Positions 45,536 through 54,188 of a stretch of DNA of 64,000 nucleotides are shown piece by piece. The notes beneath the pieces are model-generated. The model had not been told where the DNA came from, did no database searches, and worked only from the letters and a program-made list of their open reading frames with translations. A program made the position numbers and the translations under genes. Each line of letters starts with the position of its first letter. Within the stretch, counting starts at the first letter, position 1. Source of the stretch: Plantibacter elymi (nom. nud.) (GTDB lineage Bacteria > Actinomycetota > Actinomycetes > Actinomycetales > Microbacteriaceae); assembly GCF_900177795.1 (NCBI RefSeq), contig NZ_FXWJ01000003.1, positions 434,001 through 498,000 on the forward strand, written 5' to 3'.

Positions 45536-46531
45536 CTAGCCGCACTTGGACTGGTAGACGGCATCCTTCGCGTCGCCGTCAACGTTGTCCTTCGTGATGA
45601 TGGTGAAGCCGGTCTCGATCTTGGCCTCGACCTTGTCACCGTTCAGAGCGGCGATCGCCTGGGCGACGCCGTCCTTGCCGATGGTGGCCGGCTCCTGAGC
45701 GACGAGCGCCTGGACGGTGCCCTCCTTCAGCTGCTTGACCTGGGCGGGACCCGCGTCGAACCCGACGATGGTGACCGAGTCCTCCTTGCCGGCCTGCTTG
45801 ACACCGGTCGCGGAACCTTCGGCCGCGAACAGGTTCGCTGCGAAGATGCCCACGATGTCGGGGTCCTTCTGGAGCGCCGCGGTCACGATCTCGGCAGCCG
45901 TGGACGGCTCGTTGTGGCTGTACTGCACGCCGAGGTCGGTGAACTTGTCATCGCCCTTGACCGCTTCCTGGAAGCCCTCGGCACGGGCGTCCGTGGTCGA
46001 GATGCCGGGGTCGACCGAGACCACGAGGACCTTACCGCCCTCGGGGTGCGCTTCCTTGATCGCGTCGAACGCCGCAGCGCCGCCGCCCTTGTTGTCGCTC
46101 GAGATCTGCGAGACCGCGAACGACGGGTCGTCGACGGTGGTGTCGACGAGGACGACCTTGATGCCCGCGTCGGCCGCAGCCTTCAGCGGGGCCTCCATGG
46201 CCTTCACATCGGTCGGGGCGACGAGGATCGCGTCCGGCTTCGAGGCGACGACCGAGTCGACGAGCGGCTTCTGCAGCGTCGGGTCGAACTTCTCCGGACC
46301 CTGGGTGGTGACCGTCGCGCCGGCATCCTTCGCCGCCGATTCGATACCGCACTGCATCGAGATGTAGAACTCGTCGCCTGCGACGCCCTGGATGAACGCG
46401 ATCTTGTAGCCGTCGGAACCTGCGCCTGCGCTGCTGCCGCCCGAGCTCGCGCCCCCGGAACAACCGGTGAGCATGAGGCCTGCCGACGCGCCGAGCGCGA
46501 GGACTCCGAGAACTGACTTCTTCCACTTCAT
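45536..46531 (-). CDS. Sugar ABC transporter substrate-binding lipoprotein (FrcB-like)
   Basis: Extracellular lipoprotein receptor of a ribose/fructose-class importer, 331 residues. The lipobox is LMLTGCS (Cys about residue 24), followed by a Ser/Gly linker and the two-lobed type I periplasmic-binding fold (YKIAFIQGVAGDEFYISMQC, ILVAPTDVKAMEAPL, VGIFAANLFAAEGSATGV, IVGFDAGP). Partner genes encode a FrcC-like permease and a single-domain FrcA-like ATPase. Together with manA in the operon this suggests fructose and/or mannose uptake. The 74-base leader after the permease gene contains a run of nine C on the transcript. Confidence 0.9.
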   Translation of the reverse strand: MKWKKSVLGVLALGASAGLMLTGCSGGASSGGSSAGAGSDGYKIAFIQGVAGDEFYISMQCGIESAAKDAGATVTTQGPEKFDPTLQKPLVDSVVASKPDAILVAPTDVKAMEAPLKAAADAGIKVVLVDTTVDDPSFAVSQISSDNKGGGAAAFDAIKEAHPEGGKVLVVSVDPGISTTDARAEGFQEAVKGDDKFTDLGVQYSHNEPSTAAEIVTAALQKDPDIVGIFAANLFAAEGSATGVKQAGKEDSVTIVGFDAGPAQVKQLKEGTVQALVAQEPATIGKDGVAQAIAALNGDKVEAKIETGFTIITKDNVDGDAKDAVYQSKCG

Positions 46532-46605
46532 TGTGATTACCCGTTTCTCTTGAACTGCTGGACTACTGGGATGGTGCGGGGGGGGGTGGTGATCTGTGTA
46601 AGGGG

Positions 46606-47691
46606 TTATTTCTTCTTCCTGCTGACGAGGGCTCGCCAGAAGCTCGTGGATCCACCGCGGGCTGCGGAGGAACGGCGGACCTGGTCGACGTAGACGGCCA
46701 GGATGAGGACGGCGCCGACCGCGACCTGCTGCCAGAAGGGCTGCACGCCGGTGATGACGAAGCCGTTCTGGAGGACGGCGGGGATGAACAGACCGACGAC
46801 GGTGCCGAAGATCGTCCCGTAGCCACCGAAGAGCGAGGTGCCACCGATGACGACCGCGGCGATGACGTTCAGGTTCGTCTGCGACTGGCCGGCGATCGCG
46901 GTGGTACCGAACTGCGACAGCGACAGGATGCCAGCGAGACCCGCGAGGCCACCCGAGATCGCGTAGATGCGGATGAGGTGACGGTCGACCTTCACACCGA
47001 CGCGTCGTGCCGCCTCCTCGCTCGATCCGACCGCGTAGGTGTACAGGCCGAACTTCGTCTTGTGGAGCACGAGCGCACCGATGATGACGACGACGAGGGC
47101 GATGACCGAGATGATCGGGACTGCGCCGAAGATGTTGCCGTACCCGATGGAGTCGGTGAGGACCGACGGCACCTCACGGATGTCGACACCGCCGGTGAGG
47201 ATCTGGGCGAGGCCGAGCGCCATGCCGAGGCTACCGAGGGTGACGATCAGCGGCGGCACCTTCGCCTTGGAGATGAGGATGCCGTTGAACGTGCCCCAGA
47301 GGATGCCGACGCCGATCGACACGATGATGCCGACGATCGCGGTCCCCCAGTCGTCGCCGCCCATGGCCCGCATCGTCGTCGCGGACACGACGCCCGAGAA
47401 GACGAGGACGGAACCGATCGAGAGGTCGATGCCGGAGGTGATGATGACGTAGGTCATGCCGACGCCGAGCACCGCGAGGATCGAGGCGTTCTGCACGACG
47501 AGCCGCAGGTTGGACAGCTGCGCGAACGTGTCGGGTGCGATCGCGGAGAAGATCGCGATGACGACGAGGAGGACGATGAAGATCTGGAAGGCCTGGGCCT
47601 TGAAGAGCTTCCTGATCGGGGTCTCCCGATCCTTGGCCGTCTCGATGGCGGTCGTCTCCGGCCCCATCTCGGCCTGCTTCACCGCGCTCAT
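46606..47691 (-). CDS. Sugar ABC transporter permease (FrcC/RbsC-like)
   Basis: Inner-membrane permease, 361 residues with about eight to ten hydrophobic helices. Family motifs: GVGMTYVIITSGIDLSIGSVLVFSG, LGSLGMALGLAQILTGG, and the coupling segment AVGSSEEAARRVGVKVDRHLI with IGGTSLFGGYGTIFGT. It belongs to the BPD_transp_2 family used for ribose, xylose and fructose. The start overlaps the ATPase stop by ATGA (47688-47691). The C-terminal tail is basic (SRKKK). Confidence 0.93.
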   Translation of the reverse strand: MSAVKQAEMGPETTAIETAKDRETPIRKLFKAQAFQIFIVLLVVIAIFSAIAPDTFAQLSNLRLVVQNASILAVLGVGMTYVIITSGIDLSIGSVLVFSGVVSATTMRAMGGDDWGTAIVGIIVSIGVGILWGTFNGILISKAKVPPLIVTLGSLGMALGLAQILTGGVDIREVPSVLTDSIGYGNIFGAVPIISVIALVVVIIGALVLHKTKFGLYTYAVGSSEEAARRVGVKVDRHLIRIYAISGGLAGLAGILSLSQFGTTAIAGQSQTNLNVIAAVVIGGTSLFGGYGTIFGTVVGLFIPAVLQNGFVITGVQPFWQQVAVGAVLILAVYVDQVRRSSAARGGSTSFWRALVSRKKK

Positions 47692-48449
47692 GCGACGTTC
47701 CTCGTGCTGGCACCGGTCATGAGACCGACGAGTTCTTCCATGTTCGTGTCCTTCGTGTCGACCGTCGCCGCGCGGTGGCCGAGCCGCAGCACCTGCACGC
47801 GGTCGGACACCTCCATGACGTGCGGCATCGAGTGGCTGATGAAGACGACCGCGATGCCCTTGTCGCGCACCCGGCGGATCGTCTCGAGCACGTTCTTCGT
47901 CTGACGGACGCCGAGGGCGGCCGTCGGTTCGTCGAGGAAGACGACCTTGTTGGCCCAGTGCACCGCGCGGGCGATGGCGATCGCCTGGCGCTGCCCACCG
48001 GACATCGCGCCCACCGGGTCGGTGAGCGAGCGGACGGTCGCGCCGAGTTCGTCGAAGGCGTGACGCGACTGCTTGCTCATCTCCTTGACGTTCATGAGGC
48101 CGAGCAGCCCGCCGAGGCCCGGCCGCATGATCTCGCGGCCGAGGTAGACGTTCTGGACGGGGTCGAGGTGGGGCGCGAGGGCGAGGTCCTGGTAGACCGT
48201 CTCGATGCCGAGCGCACTCGACTGCATGGGCGAGGTGAGGGTGATCGGTTCGCCTTCGAACTTGATCACGCCACTGTCGACCGCGAGGTTGCCGGAGAGT
48301 GCCTTGACCAGGGTGGACTTGCCCGCGCCGTTGTCGCCGATGAGGGCGGTGACCTCGCCGGGGTAGACCTCGAAGTCCGCTTCGTCGAGGGCGCGGACGT
48401 GCCCGAACTGCCGGGTGAGGCCTCTGGCCTCCAAGACGGGAGTCGTCAT
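47688..48449 (-). CDS. Sugar ABC transporter ATPase, single-domain (FrcA-like)
   Basis: A 253-residue ATPase with one nucleotide-binding domain: Walker A GDNGAGKST (about residues 38-46), Q-loop TVYQDLAL, signature MSGGQRQAIAIARAV, Walker B VVFLDEPTAALG and switch His in VFISHSMPH. Most ribose-type importers use a fused double ATPase; the single-domain form, together with the GVRQTKNVLE stretch, is characteristic of FrcA fructose importers. AAAGGA precedes the ATG. It is 130 bp after manA; that gap contains a small hairpin ACCGCC...GGCGGT, which may adjust the expression ratio. Confidence 0.92.
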   Translation of the reverse strand: MTTPVLEARGLTRQFGHVRALDEADFEVYPGEVTALIGDNGAGKSTLVKALSGNLAVDSGVIKFEGEPITLTSPMQSSALGIETVYQDLALAPHLDPVQNVYLGREIMRPGLGGLLGLMNVKEMSKQSRHAFDELGATVRSLTDPVGAMSGGQRQAIAIARAVHWANKVVFLDEPTAALGVRQTKNVLETIRRVRDKGIAVVFISHSMPHVMEVSDRVQVLRLGHRAATVDTKDTNMEELVGLMTGASTRNVA

Positions 48450-48579
48450 GTCGTTCTCGTTCCTTTCCAGCCGGCCCCAGTGGACGGGTCCGGCGTGTGG
48501 TGGCTGTCGTACCGCCGTTCGGGGCGGTGGTGTGTGGTGAGCTGCTGCGTGATCGTGGGTCCTGCGTCGAGGGGTGGCG

Positions 48580-49674
48580 TCATCGGATGCCTCCCGACGC
48601 GAGCGTTGCCGGCCAGCCGGCACCGGGGCCGGCGACGAGCACGGTGCCCGAGCCGCTGACGGTCCAGGGACCGAACCCGGCCGGGACGGCGAAGACTTCC
48701 CCGGCGGAGAAGTCGACCGCGTCGGTGCCGACCTCCGGGACCAGTGCGCCTGCGCCGGTGAGCGCGAGGGCGACCGAGAAGCCGGCGTCCACGGGGGCGA
48801 TGCCGTCGGTGCCGGGCGCCACGGCGAAGAGCTGGAAGTAGGGGTCGGCGGCCGCGGGCAGCAGCGACACCGGCGCGTCCGTCCGGGCGTCGAGGTTGTG
48901 CAGCACGACGAGGTGTTCGATCTCGGACTGCGGGAGCGCCGTCGTCGACACCGCGCCCATCACGGTCTCGAACCCGAGACCGAGGTGGGACTCGTCGCGC
49001 GTCGAGGTCGTGACCGACCACTCGAGGAGGATGGAGAGGTCGGTCGGTTCCTGCACCTCCGCGAGGAAGATGCCGCCGTCGATCGCGTGCGCCGTGCCGG
49101 CCGGGACGAGGATGCCCATGCCGCGCTCGACGACGATCCGGTTCATGTGCGACAGCATCCACTCGCTGTCCTGGGCGTCGCGACGGCGGTCGAGTTCGTC
49201 GGGGTCGACGTCCTCGCTCCATCCGAGGTGGACGGCCGAACCGGGCTCGGCGTCGAGGATGAACCAGGCCTCCGTCTTGCCGTAGGCGCAGTCGAGGTGG
49301 GAGGCGGCGAACGCCCGATCCGGGTGGACGTGGACGGGGAGTCGCTGACGCGCGTCGAGCAGCTTGACGAGGATGCCGGTGTCGGCGGCGTCGGTGCCGT
49401 GGTCCGGTCCCGTCCCGGTCCACTGTTCCGGGTCGGCCGCGACGAGGTCTCGGAGGAGGACGCCGTCGACGGTGCGCGCGAGGCCGATGGCGCCGCCGGG
49501 CTCCTGGTCGGCGCGACTCACGGTCGCCCCGAGCCATTCCTCCGGCTGGAACTCGCTCTGCTGTTCGATGCCGCGCAGGCCGGCGATGCGGTCGCCGCCG
49601 CGGTAGAAGTGCTCGATGAGGTTCGGCGCGAGTCGCGTCGGCTGGGCGAGCCTCGTGGGCTGGGTCGTGCTCAT
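48580..49674 (-). CDS. manA: Mannose-6-phosphate isomerase, class I
   Basis: Zinc-dependent interconversion of mannose 6-phosphate and fructose 6-phosphate. The 364-residue protein has the cupin zinc ligands LPVHVHPDRAFA and GKTEAWFILD, and the catalytic-region HMNRIVVERGMGILVPAGTAHAI with a later His. Relative to the standard family the C-terminal domain is short. Its start overlaps the stop of the lacI gene by ATGA. Its place between a LacI repressor and an FrcABC-type importer suggests a mannose/fructose utilisation operon. Confidence 0.9.
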   Translation of the reverse strand: MSTTQPTRLAQPTRLAPNLIEHFYRGGDRIAGLRGIEQQSEFQPEEWLGATVSRADQEPGGAIGLARTVDGVLLRDLVAADPEQWTGTGPDHGTDAADTGILVKLLDARQRLPVHVHPDRAFAASHLDCAYGKTEAWFILDAEPGSAVHLGWSEDVDPDELDRRRDAQDSEWMLSHMNRIVVERGMGILVPAGTAHAIDGGIFLAEVQEPTDLSILLEWSVTTSTRDESHLGLGFETVMGAVSTTALPQSEIEHLVVLHNLDARTDAPVSLLPAAADPYFQLFAVAPGTDGIAPVDAGFSVALALTGAGALVPEVGTDAVDFSAGEVFAVPAGFGPWTVSGSGTVLVAGPGAGWPATLASGGIR

Positions 49675-50732
49675 GCTGCTGGTCCTCCGACCATGCTCGT
49701 GGTGGACGCGGTGCGCGCGTCCACGGTGTGACGCTGTGCCGGGCCGGGGATCTCTCCGGAACCACGCGACACCAGCGAGGTCGGGACGACCCACTCGCGC
49801 GGCTCGTCGGCCGGTGATTCGCGCAGTTCGAGGAGTCGCTCGATCGCGGCGGTGCCGATGACGAACGGATCCTGGTTGATGCAGCTGACGGCCGGTCGCA
49901 GGACGTCGGCGAGGGTGAAGTCGCCGAACGCGATGTGCGCCGTCCCCTCCCGCCCGATGCGGTGCAGGGAGGTCGTCAGACCGATCGCCGCCTTCGCGTT
50001 CGACGCGAAGAACGCGGTGGGCGGGTCCTCGAGTCCGAGCAGGCGCTCCGTCTCGGCGGCGTAGTCGAGCGAGCCGTCGATGGTCCAGGAGACGAGCGAC
50101 GGGTCGAGGTCGATGCCGGCCTCGGCGAGGACGTCGGTATAGCCCTGGTAGCGCCGACGGATGGTGAGGAAGCGTTCGTCCCGGTCGTAGAAGGCGATGC
50201 GGGTGTGGCCGAGCTCGACGAACTGGCGGATCGCGAGCTGGGTTGCGGCGTAGTCGTCGACCACGACGCTGTCGAAAGCGGCGAGCGGACGGTCGACGGC
50301 GACGACGGGCGTCACGTTCCGGAACGCCTCGAGGTAGGGCAGCTCCGCGGCGACCGGGGCGATGATGACGCCGGCGACCTGGTGGCCGGCGATGAACCCG
50401 GTGAGCTGGTCGCGCTCGCGCCCCTCGTCGAGCCCGGTGCTCGCGACGAGGACGCTGAGGCCTTCCTTGAGCGCGCGGGCCTCGATGGCGCTCACGAGCG
50501 AGGCGAAGAATGGGTCGGCGAGCGAGTCGATGAGGACTCCGATCGCACCGCCGGTGCCGGACTTCAGCGAGCGGGCGGCCGTGTTGGGCACGTACCCGAG
50601 GCGATCGATCGCCTCGAGCACGCGGCTTCGGGTCTCGGGGTGGACGGAGGCTTCGCCGTTCACCACCCGCGAGACGGTCTTGATGCTGACGCCGGACTGC
50701 GCAGCCACATCCTTGATCCCGGGCGGCCGCAT
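49671..50732 (-). CDS. LacI-family repressor B
   Basis: Repressor of 353 residues at the head of the manA-frcACB-like operon. Helix-turn-helix IKDVAAQSGVSIKTVSRVVN, hinge YVPNTAARSLKSG, then the sugar-binding domain (GVLIDSLADPFFASLV, VAGVIIAPV, GHTRIAFYDRDE, FGDFTLADVL). The recognition helix differs from repressors A and C, and the nearby operators differ as well (CAACGTTG core). The ATG overlaps the TGA of a 40-codon leader ORF (TGATG). The C-terminal 30 residues are longer than usual. Confidence 0.93.
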   Translation of the reverse strand: MRPPGIKDVAAQSGVSIKTVSRVVNGEASVHPETRSRVLEAIDRLGYVPNTAARSLKSGTGGAIGVLIDSLADPFFASLVSAIEARALKEGLSVLVASTGLDEGRERDQLTGFIAGHQVAGVIIAPVAAELPYLEAFRNVTPVVAVDRPLAAFDSVVVDDYAATQLAIRQFVELGHTRIAFYDRDERFLTIRRRYQGYTDVLAEAGIDLDPSLVSWTIDGSLDYAAETERLLGLEDPPTAFFASNAKAAIGLTTSLHRIGREGTAHIAFGDFTLADVLRPAVSCINQDPFVIGTAAIERLLELRESPADEPREWVVPTSLVSRGSGEIPGPAQRHTVDARTASTTSMVGGPAA

Positions 50733-50854
50733 CAGCGAGTCCCCCTGACGGGAAGCGGAACGGGTCGGACGTCGCAGCCGGTCCGGAGCGACGGGACGTG
50801 CGCACGTGTCCGGATCGGACTGGTCGCGGTGATCGCGGGGTTGCAGGTGCCCAT
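50732..50854 (-). CDS. 40-residue leader ORF coupled to the lacI gene
   Basis: ATG 50854 is preceded by AGGAGGTG (50861-50868), a full match to the anti-Shine-Dalgarno sequence at ideal spacing and stronger than any other site noted in this window. The frame runs 40 codons without a stop and ends in TGA overlapping the ATG of repressor B (TGATG). The product (MGTCNPAITATSPIRTRAHV and 20 more residues) is basic with two Cys and matches no family I know. It may be a small protein or a leader whose translation sets lacI expression. Confidence 0.6.
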   Translation of the reverse strand: MGTCNPAITATSPIRTRAHVPSLRTGCDVRPVPLPVRGTR

Positions 50855-50867
50855 GGGCTCCACCTCC

Positions 50868-50971
50868 TGACAGCGTTGTCATCGGTCGGGGTGGTGCAGC
50901 TGCAGAACCCCGTCGTTCCTTCGTGCGCCTATACTGACCGCAGACCGACAACGTTGTCAAGCAACGTTGTC
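50868..50971. promoter_or_regulatory. LacI operators between repressor B operon and kinase-phosphatase gene
   Basis: Three sites share a GTTGTC core: TGACAGCGTTGTCA (50868-50881), the perfect palindrome GACAACGTTGTC (50947-50958) and GCAACGTTGTC (50961-50971). The last two are adjacent, with centres about 13-14 bp apart; the first overlaps the ribosome binding site of the leader ORF. Their place between divergent units suggests that repressor B controls both. No other element was found between 50972 and 51053. Confidence 0.75.
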
Positions 50972-51064
50972 TGAAAGAGATCAAATTCATTTGGAACTCG
51001 CATTGAAGAGGCGTTCAGACCCCTCGGATGCGGGTCGCCACCCCGGAATCATCGAGGAGTCAGC

Positions 51065-52273
51065 GTGATCGTCGTCGTCGCAGGAGCAGCCGGAAGCGGC
51101 AAGACCACCCTCGGACGTGAGCTCGCCAGGGCCCTCCGTCTCCCGCTCCTCGACCTCGACACCATCACCAATCCGTTGCTCGACGGTCTCGGTGCGGTGA
51201 CCGATCCTGATGGCGCCGAACCGCTCCACTGGAATGACGCGAAGCTGCGCCCGACCATGCGCCCGGCACGGTACGCGGCCCTCCGAGCGGTCCTCGCCGA
51301 CCAACGCGACAGCGGTGTCGGCGCGGTACTCGTGGCCCCCTTCACCGCGGAGCTCCGTGGCGGCGCCGAATGGGACGCGCTCGTCGAGGCGGCCGGGGTC
51401 GTCCCGAAGGTCGTCTGGCTGCACGCAGACGCCGCCACGCTCGCAGCCCGCCGGGCCGAACGCGGTGCCGAGCGGGACACGCACATCGTGGACCCGTCGA
51501 CCGACACCCCACCCGCCATCGAGCACCTGTCGATCGAAGCGGCGTTGTCCACCTCGCAGCAGCTCGCCGCCGTCCAACGCGCGCTCGGCCTCGGACGGAC
51601 CATCGAGGCCTCCGCACCGATCTTCGACCAGGTCTTCGCCGCCGGGCTCTTCGACCTCGACGGGACCCTCATCGACTCGACGCCGGCCGTGAACCGGTCA
51701 TGGGCACAGCTCGCCCGCGAATACGGCCTCGAGGGCGACCTGCTCGCCGCGGGACACGGCCAGCCCGCTGCCCAGGTGCTCGCCGGGATCTTCCCGCCCG
51801 AGCAGGTCGCCGAAGCACTCGCACGGATCATCGAGATCGAGGCCGACGAGGTCGCCGACGTCATCGCGCTCCCGGGGGCGGCAGAGGCACTGGCGGCGCT
51901 CGGCGACGACGCGAAGGCGATCGTCACGAGTGGCACGAGGCTCATCGCCGGCAACCGGATCGCCGCCGCCGGGCTCGTGCGGCCAGAGGTCGTCGTGACC
52001 TTCGACGACGTCACGAGGGGCAAGCCGGACCCCGAACCGTTCCTGCTCGGACGCACCCGGCTGGGCATGGAGTCGCTGCCGTGCGTCGTGTTCGAGGACG
52101 CACCGGCCGGGCTCGCCGCAGCGCGCGCCGCCGGCTGCTGGACGGTCGGCATCGCGGGAACACACGAGGCGCACGAACTCGATGCGGACGTCGTCATCGA
52201 CGGCCTCTTCCAGCTGCGGCTCGAGCCGGTCGCCGAGGGTGGGTTCCGACTCGTCCCGGCGTCGCTCGGCTGA
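51065..52273 (+). CDS. Fused P-loop sugar kinase and HAD phosphatase
   Basis: A 402-residue protein of two catalytic domains. Residues 1-175 are a gluconokinase/shikimate-kinase-like P-loop domain with Walker A GAAGSGKTTLG (residues 7-17) and a lid region rich in Arg (LAARRAERGAERDTH). Residues 195-400 are a beta-phosphoglucomutase/2-deoxyglucose-6-phosphatase-type HAD domain with motif I FDLDGTLIDSTPA, motif II IVTSGT and motif III/IV KPDPEPFLLGRTRLG...VFEDAPAGLAAARAAG. A kinase joined to a sugar phosphatase is uncommon. The GTG start has GAGGAG five bases upstream. It is divergent from the manA/importer operon across LacI operators. Confidence 0.85.
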   Translation: MIVVVAGAAGSGKTTLGRELARALRLPLLDLDTITNPLLDGLGAVTDPDGAEPLHWNDAKLRPTMRPARYAALRAVLADQRDSGVGAVLVAPFTAELRGGAEWDALVEAAGVVPKVVWLHADAATLAARRAERGAERDTHIVDPSTDTPPAIEHLSIEAALSTSQQLAAVQRALGLGRTIEASAPIFDQVFAAGLFDLDGTLIDSTPAVNRSWAQLAREYGLEGDLLAAGHGQPAAQVLAGIFPPEQVAEALARIIEIEADEVADVIALPGAAEALAALGDDAKAIVTSGTRLIAGNRIAAAGLVRPEVVVTFDDVTRGKPDPEPFLLGRTRLGMESLPCVVFEDAPAGLAAARAAGCWTVGIAGTHEAHELDADVVIDGLFQLRLEPVAEGGFRLVPASLG

Positions 52274-52345
52274 GCAGCACCCCGCCACCTGAGCGCGTCG
52301 GAACAGCCCGAGGCAGTCGACGCTCTTCGGCAACCGCGGAGTCTC

Positions 52346-52573
52346 GTTCCCTGAGCCCGTCGAAGGGCCCACGGGCAACCTTCCCCACCGCACCTCGACA
52401 ACCGCGGACACCCGTTCCCTGAGCCTGTCGAAGGGCACCCCGAGGGACCGCCCGGACCGCACCTCGACAACCGCGAACACCCGTTCCCTGAGCCTGTCGG
52501 AGAGCCCACGAGCACCCTTCCCCACCGCACCTCGACAACCGCGGACACCCGTTCCCTGAGCCTGTCGAAGGGC
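52346..52573 (+). repeat. Tandem REP-like array, four right arms
   Basis: Right arms of the CCTGAGCCTGTCGAAGGGC family occur at 52346, 52414, 52483 and 52551, all in the same orientation with a period of 68-69 bp. Each is preceded by a decayed left half (ACCTCGACAACCGCG). Bases 52274-52666 contain no gene other than this array and the presumed promoter of the DUF222 gene. Confidence 0.9.
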
Positions 52574-52666
52574 CCACGAGCAAGCATCGACTGTCGGATA
52601 AATGCACAGATCAGAGGCCTATTCTGCGCGCGTTCGAATGTCAGTGGTCCGTGTTTGGATGGACCC

Positions 52667-54157
52667 ATGACCAGCACCGCACCGAACCCGCTCGCCGCAG
52701 CCGCGGCCGGGTTCGATGCCGTGTGGAACGGTGCGCTCAGTGCGATCCGTGCCGGCTCGAGTGTCGCGGAGCAGCTCGAGAACATGAACGATGAGGCGAT
52801 CCTCCGGGTCCTCGACGAACTCGGTGCCGTGCAGCACGCCGTCGAGGTGCTCGCCGCCCGGGTCACCGGGGCGATCGCGCTCCGCCCGTCGCCCACCGGC
52901 CGCGATGGGTCGCTCGTCCGCGCCGCCGGTTACGCCAACCCGGGCGTGATGGTGTCGGAGCGGTGGCGGGTCTCCCGCGCCCGCGGTTCGGCCATCGCCG
53001 AGGTCGGCGCCGCGATCACGCAACCACGCGGGCTCCTCGGCGAGCTGGAGAAGTGCCCCTTCCCGGACATCGCCGCCGCCCTCGAGGCGACACCAGCCGC
53101 CGACGATTCCTCCGTCTCTGCCGAAACGGACGGTGCCGGGCCCGCTCAGGCCGAGGCTGCTGGCACGGTGCCCGCCCCGCTCAGCGTCGACGGGGCGGCG
53201 GTCATCGTCCGCGAACTGCGCAACGCGGGCCGCATCTGCGCCACCGTCGAACTCCAGGCGGCGTCGGTCATCGCGGTCGAGCACGCCGCGAACGCGCCCT
53301 TGCAGGATGTCGTCCGGATCGCGAAGCTCGTCCGCACCCGCCTCGACCAGGACGGCCGGGAACCCCGCGACGAACTCCTCCGACGAGCCGAACGCGCGAC
53401 CCTCCGAGAACTCCCCTCCGGCATGACGCTCCTCCGCGCCGAACTGGCCCCCGAAAGCGCCGCGTTCGTCCGCGCCGGCCTCGACGCCCTCATCGGCGCC
53501 GGACTGCGCCGACCGTCCTTCGTGGATGCCGACACCGCCGGCGATCAGCCCGACGGCTCCGGCACACCCATGCCAGACGGCCCATCGCTGATCCCCACCG
53601 ACCGACGCCGCGCGATCGCGCTCACCGAGATCTTCCGCCACACCGCCGGCTGCAGTGGCGCCGCCACCGAGCTCGCACCCGTGTCCGTCGTCATCCGCGT
53701 CGACCACGACACCCTCGAAACCGGCCTCGGCGCAGCCACCATCGACGGCATCGAGGAACCCATCGGCGCAGGAGCCCTCCGCAGGCTCGCCGCGGACGCG
53801 AAACTCATCCCCATGGTCCTCGGCGGACCCTCCCAGGTCCTCGACCTCGGCGCCGGCGCCCGCCTGTTCTCCCGCGCCCAGAAAGTCGCCCTCGCCGAAC
53901 GCGACGGCGGCTGCGCCTGGAGCGGCTGCACCCACCCACCATCCTTCACCGAAGCCCACCACCTCGATTGGTGGTCACGAGGCGGCCCCACCGACCTCGA
54001 CAACGGCATCCTCCTCTGCCCCTTCCACCACCACCGCATCCACGACGACCACTGGAACATCGACGTCCGCGACGGCATCCCCTGGTTCATCCCACCAGGC
54101 ACCATCGACCGCCACCGCACCCCCATCCGAGGCGGACGCATCCACCTCGCCGCCTAA
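52667..54157 (+). CDS. DUF222 / HNH endonuclease domain protein
   Basis: A 496-residue member of the actinobacterial DUF222-HNH (13E12 repeat) family. Residues 15-330 are the helical DUF222 region (VLDELGAVQHAVEVLAARVTG near residue 50). A C-terminal HNH nuclease motif lies at about residues 415-465: CAWSGCTHPPSFTEAHHLDWW, then GGPTDLDNGILLCPFHHHRIH, with Cys and His zinc and metal ligands intact. Members are often multicopy, and their function is unknown. ATG 52667 is chosen over a TTG 12 bases upstream. The gene is enclosed by palindromic arrays on both sides (52346-52573 and 54189-55263). Confidence 0.9.
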   Translation: MTSTAPNPLAAAAAGFDAVWNGALSAIRAGSSVAEQLENMNDEAILRVLDELGAVQHAVEVLAARVTGAIALRPSPTGRDGSLVRAAGYANPGVMVSERWRVSRARGSAIAEVGAAITQPRGLLGELEKCPFPDIAAALEATPAADDSSVSAETDGAGPAQAEAAGTVPAPLSVDGAAVIVRELRNAGRICATVELQAASVIAVEHAANAPLQDVVRIAKLVRTRLDQDGREPRDELLRRAERATLRELPSGMTLLRAELAPESAAFVRAGLDALIGAGLRRPSFVDADTAGDQPDGSGTPMPDGPSLIPTDRRRAIALTEIFRHTAGCSGAATELAPVSVVIRVDHDTLETGLGAATIDGIEEPIGAGALRRLAADAKLIPMVLGGPSQVLDLGAGARLFSRAQKVALAERDGGCAWSGCTHPPSFTEAHHLDWWSRGGPTDLDNGILLCPFHHHRIHDDHWNIDVRDGIPWFIPPGTIDRHRTPIRGGRIHLAA

Positions 54158-54188
54158 CGCATGGCACCCCTCTGCCTGCACACACCCT

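Noticed and set aside
52655-52666. TTG start four codons upstream for the DUF222 gene
   Set aside because: ATG 52667 is in frame and more likely; TTG would add only MDGP.
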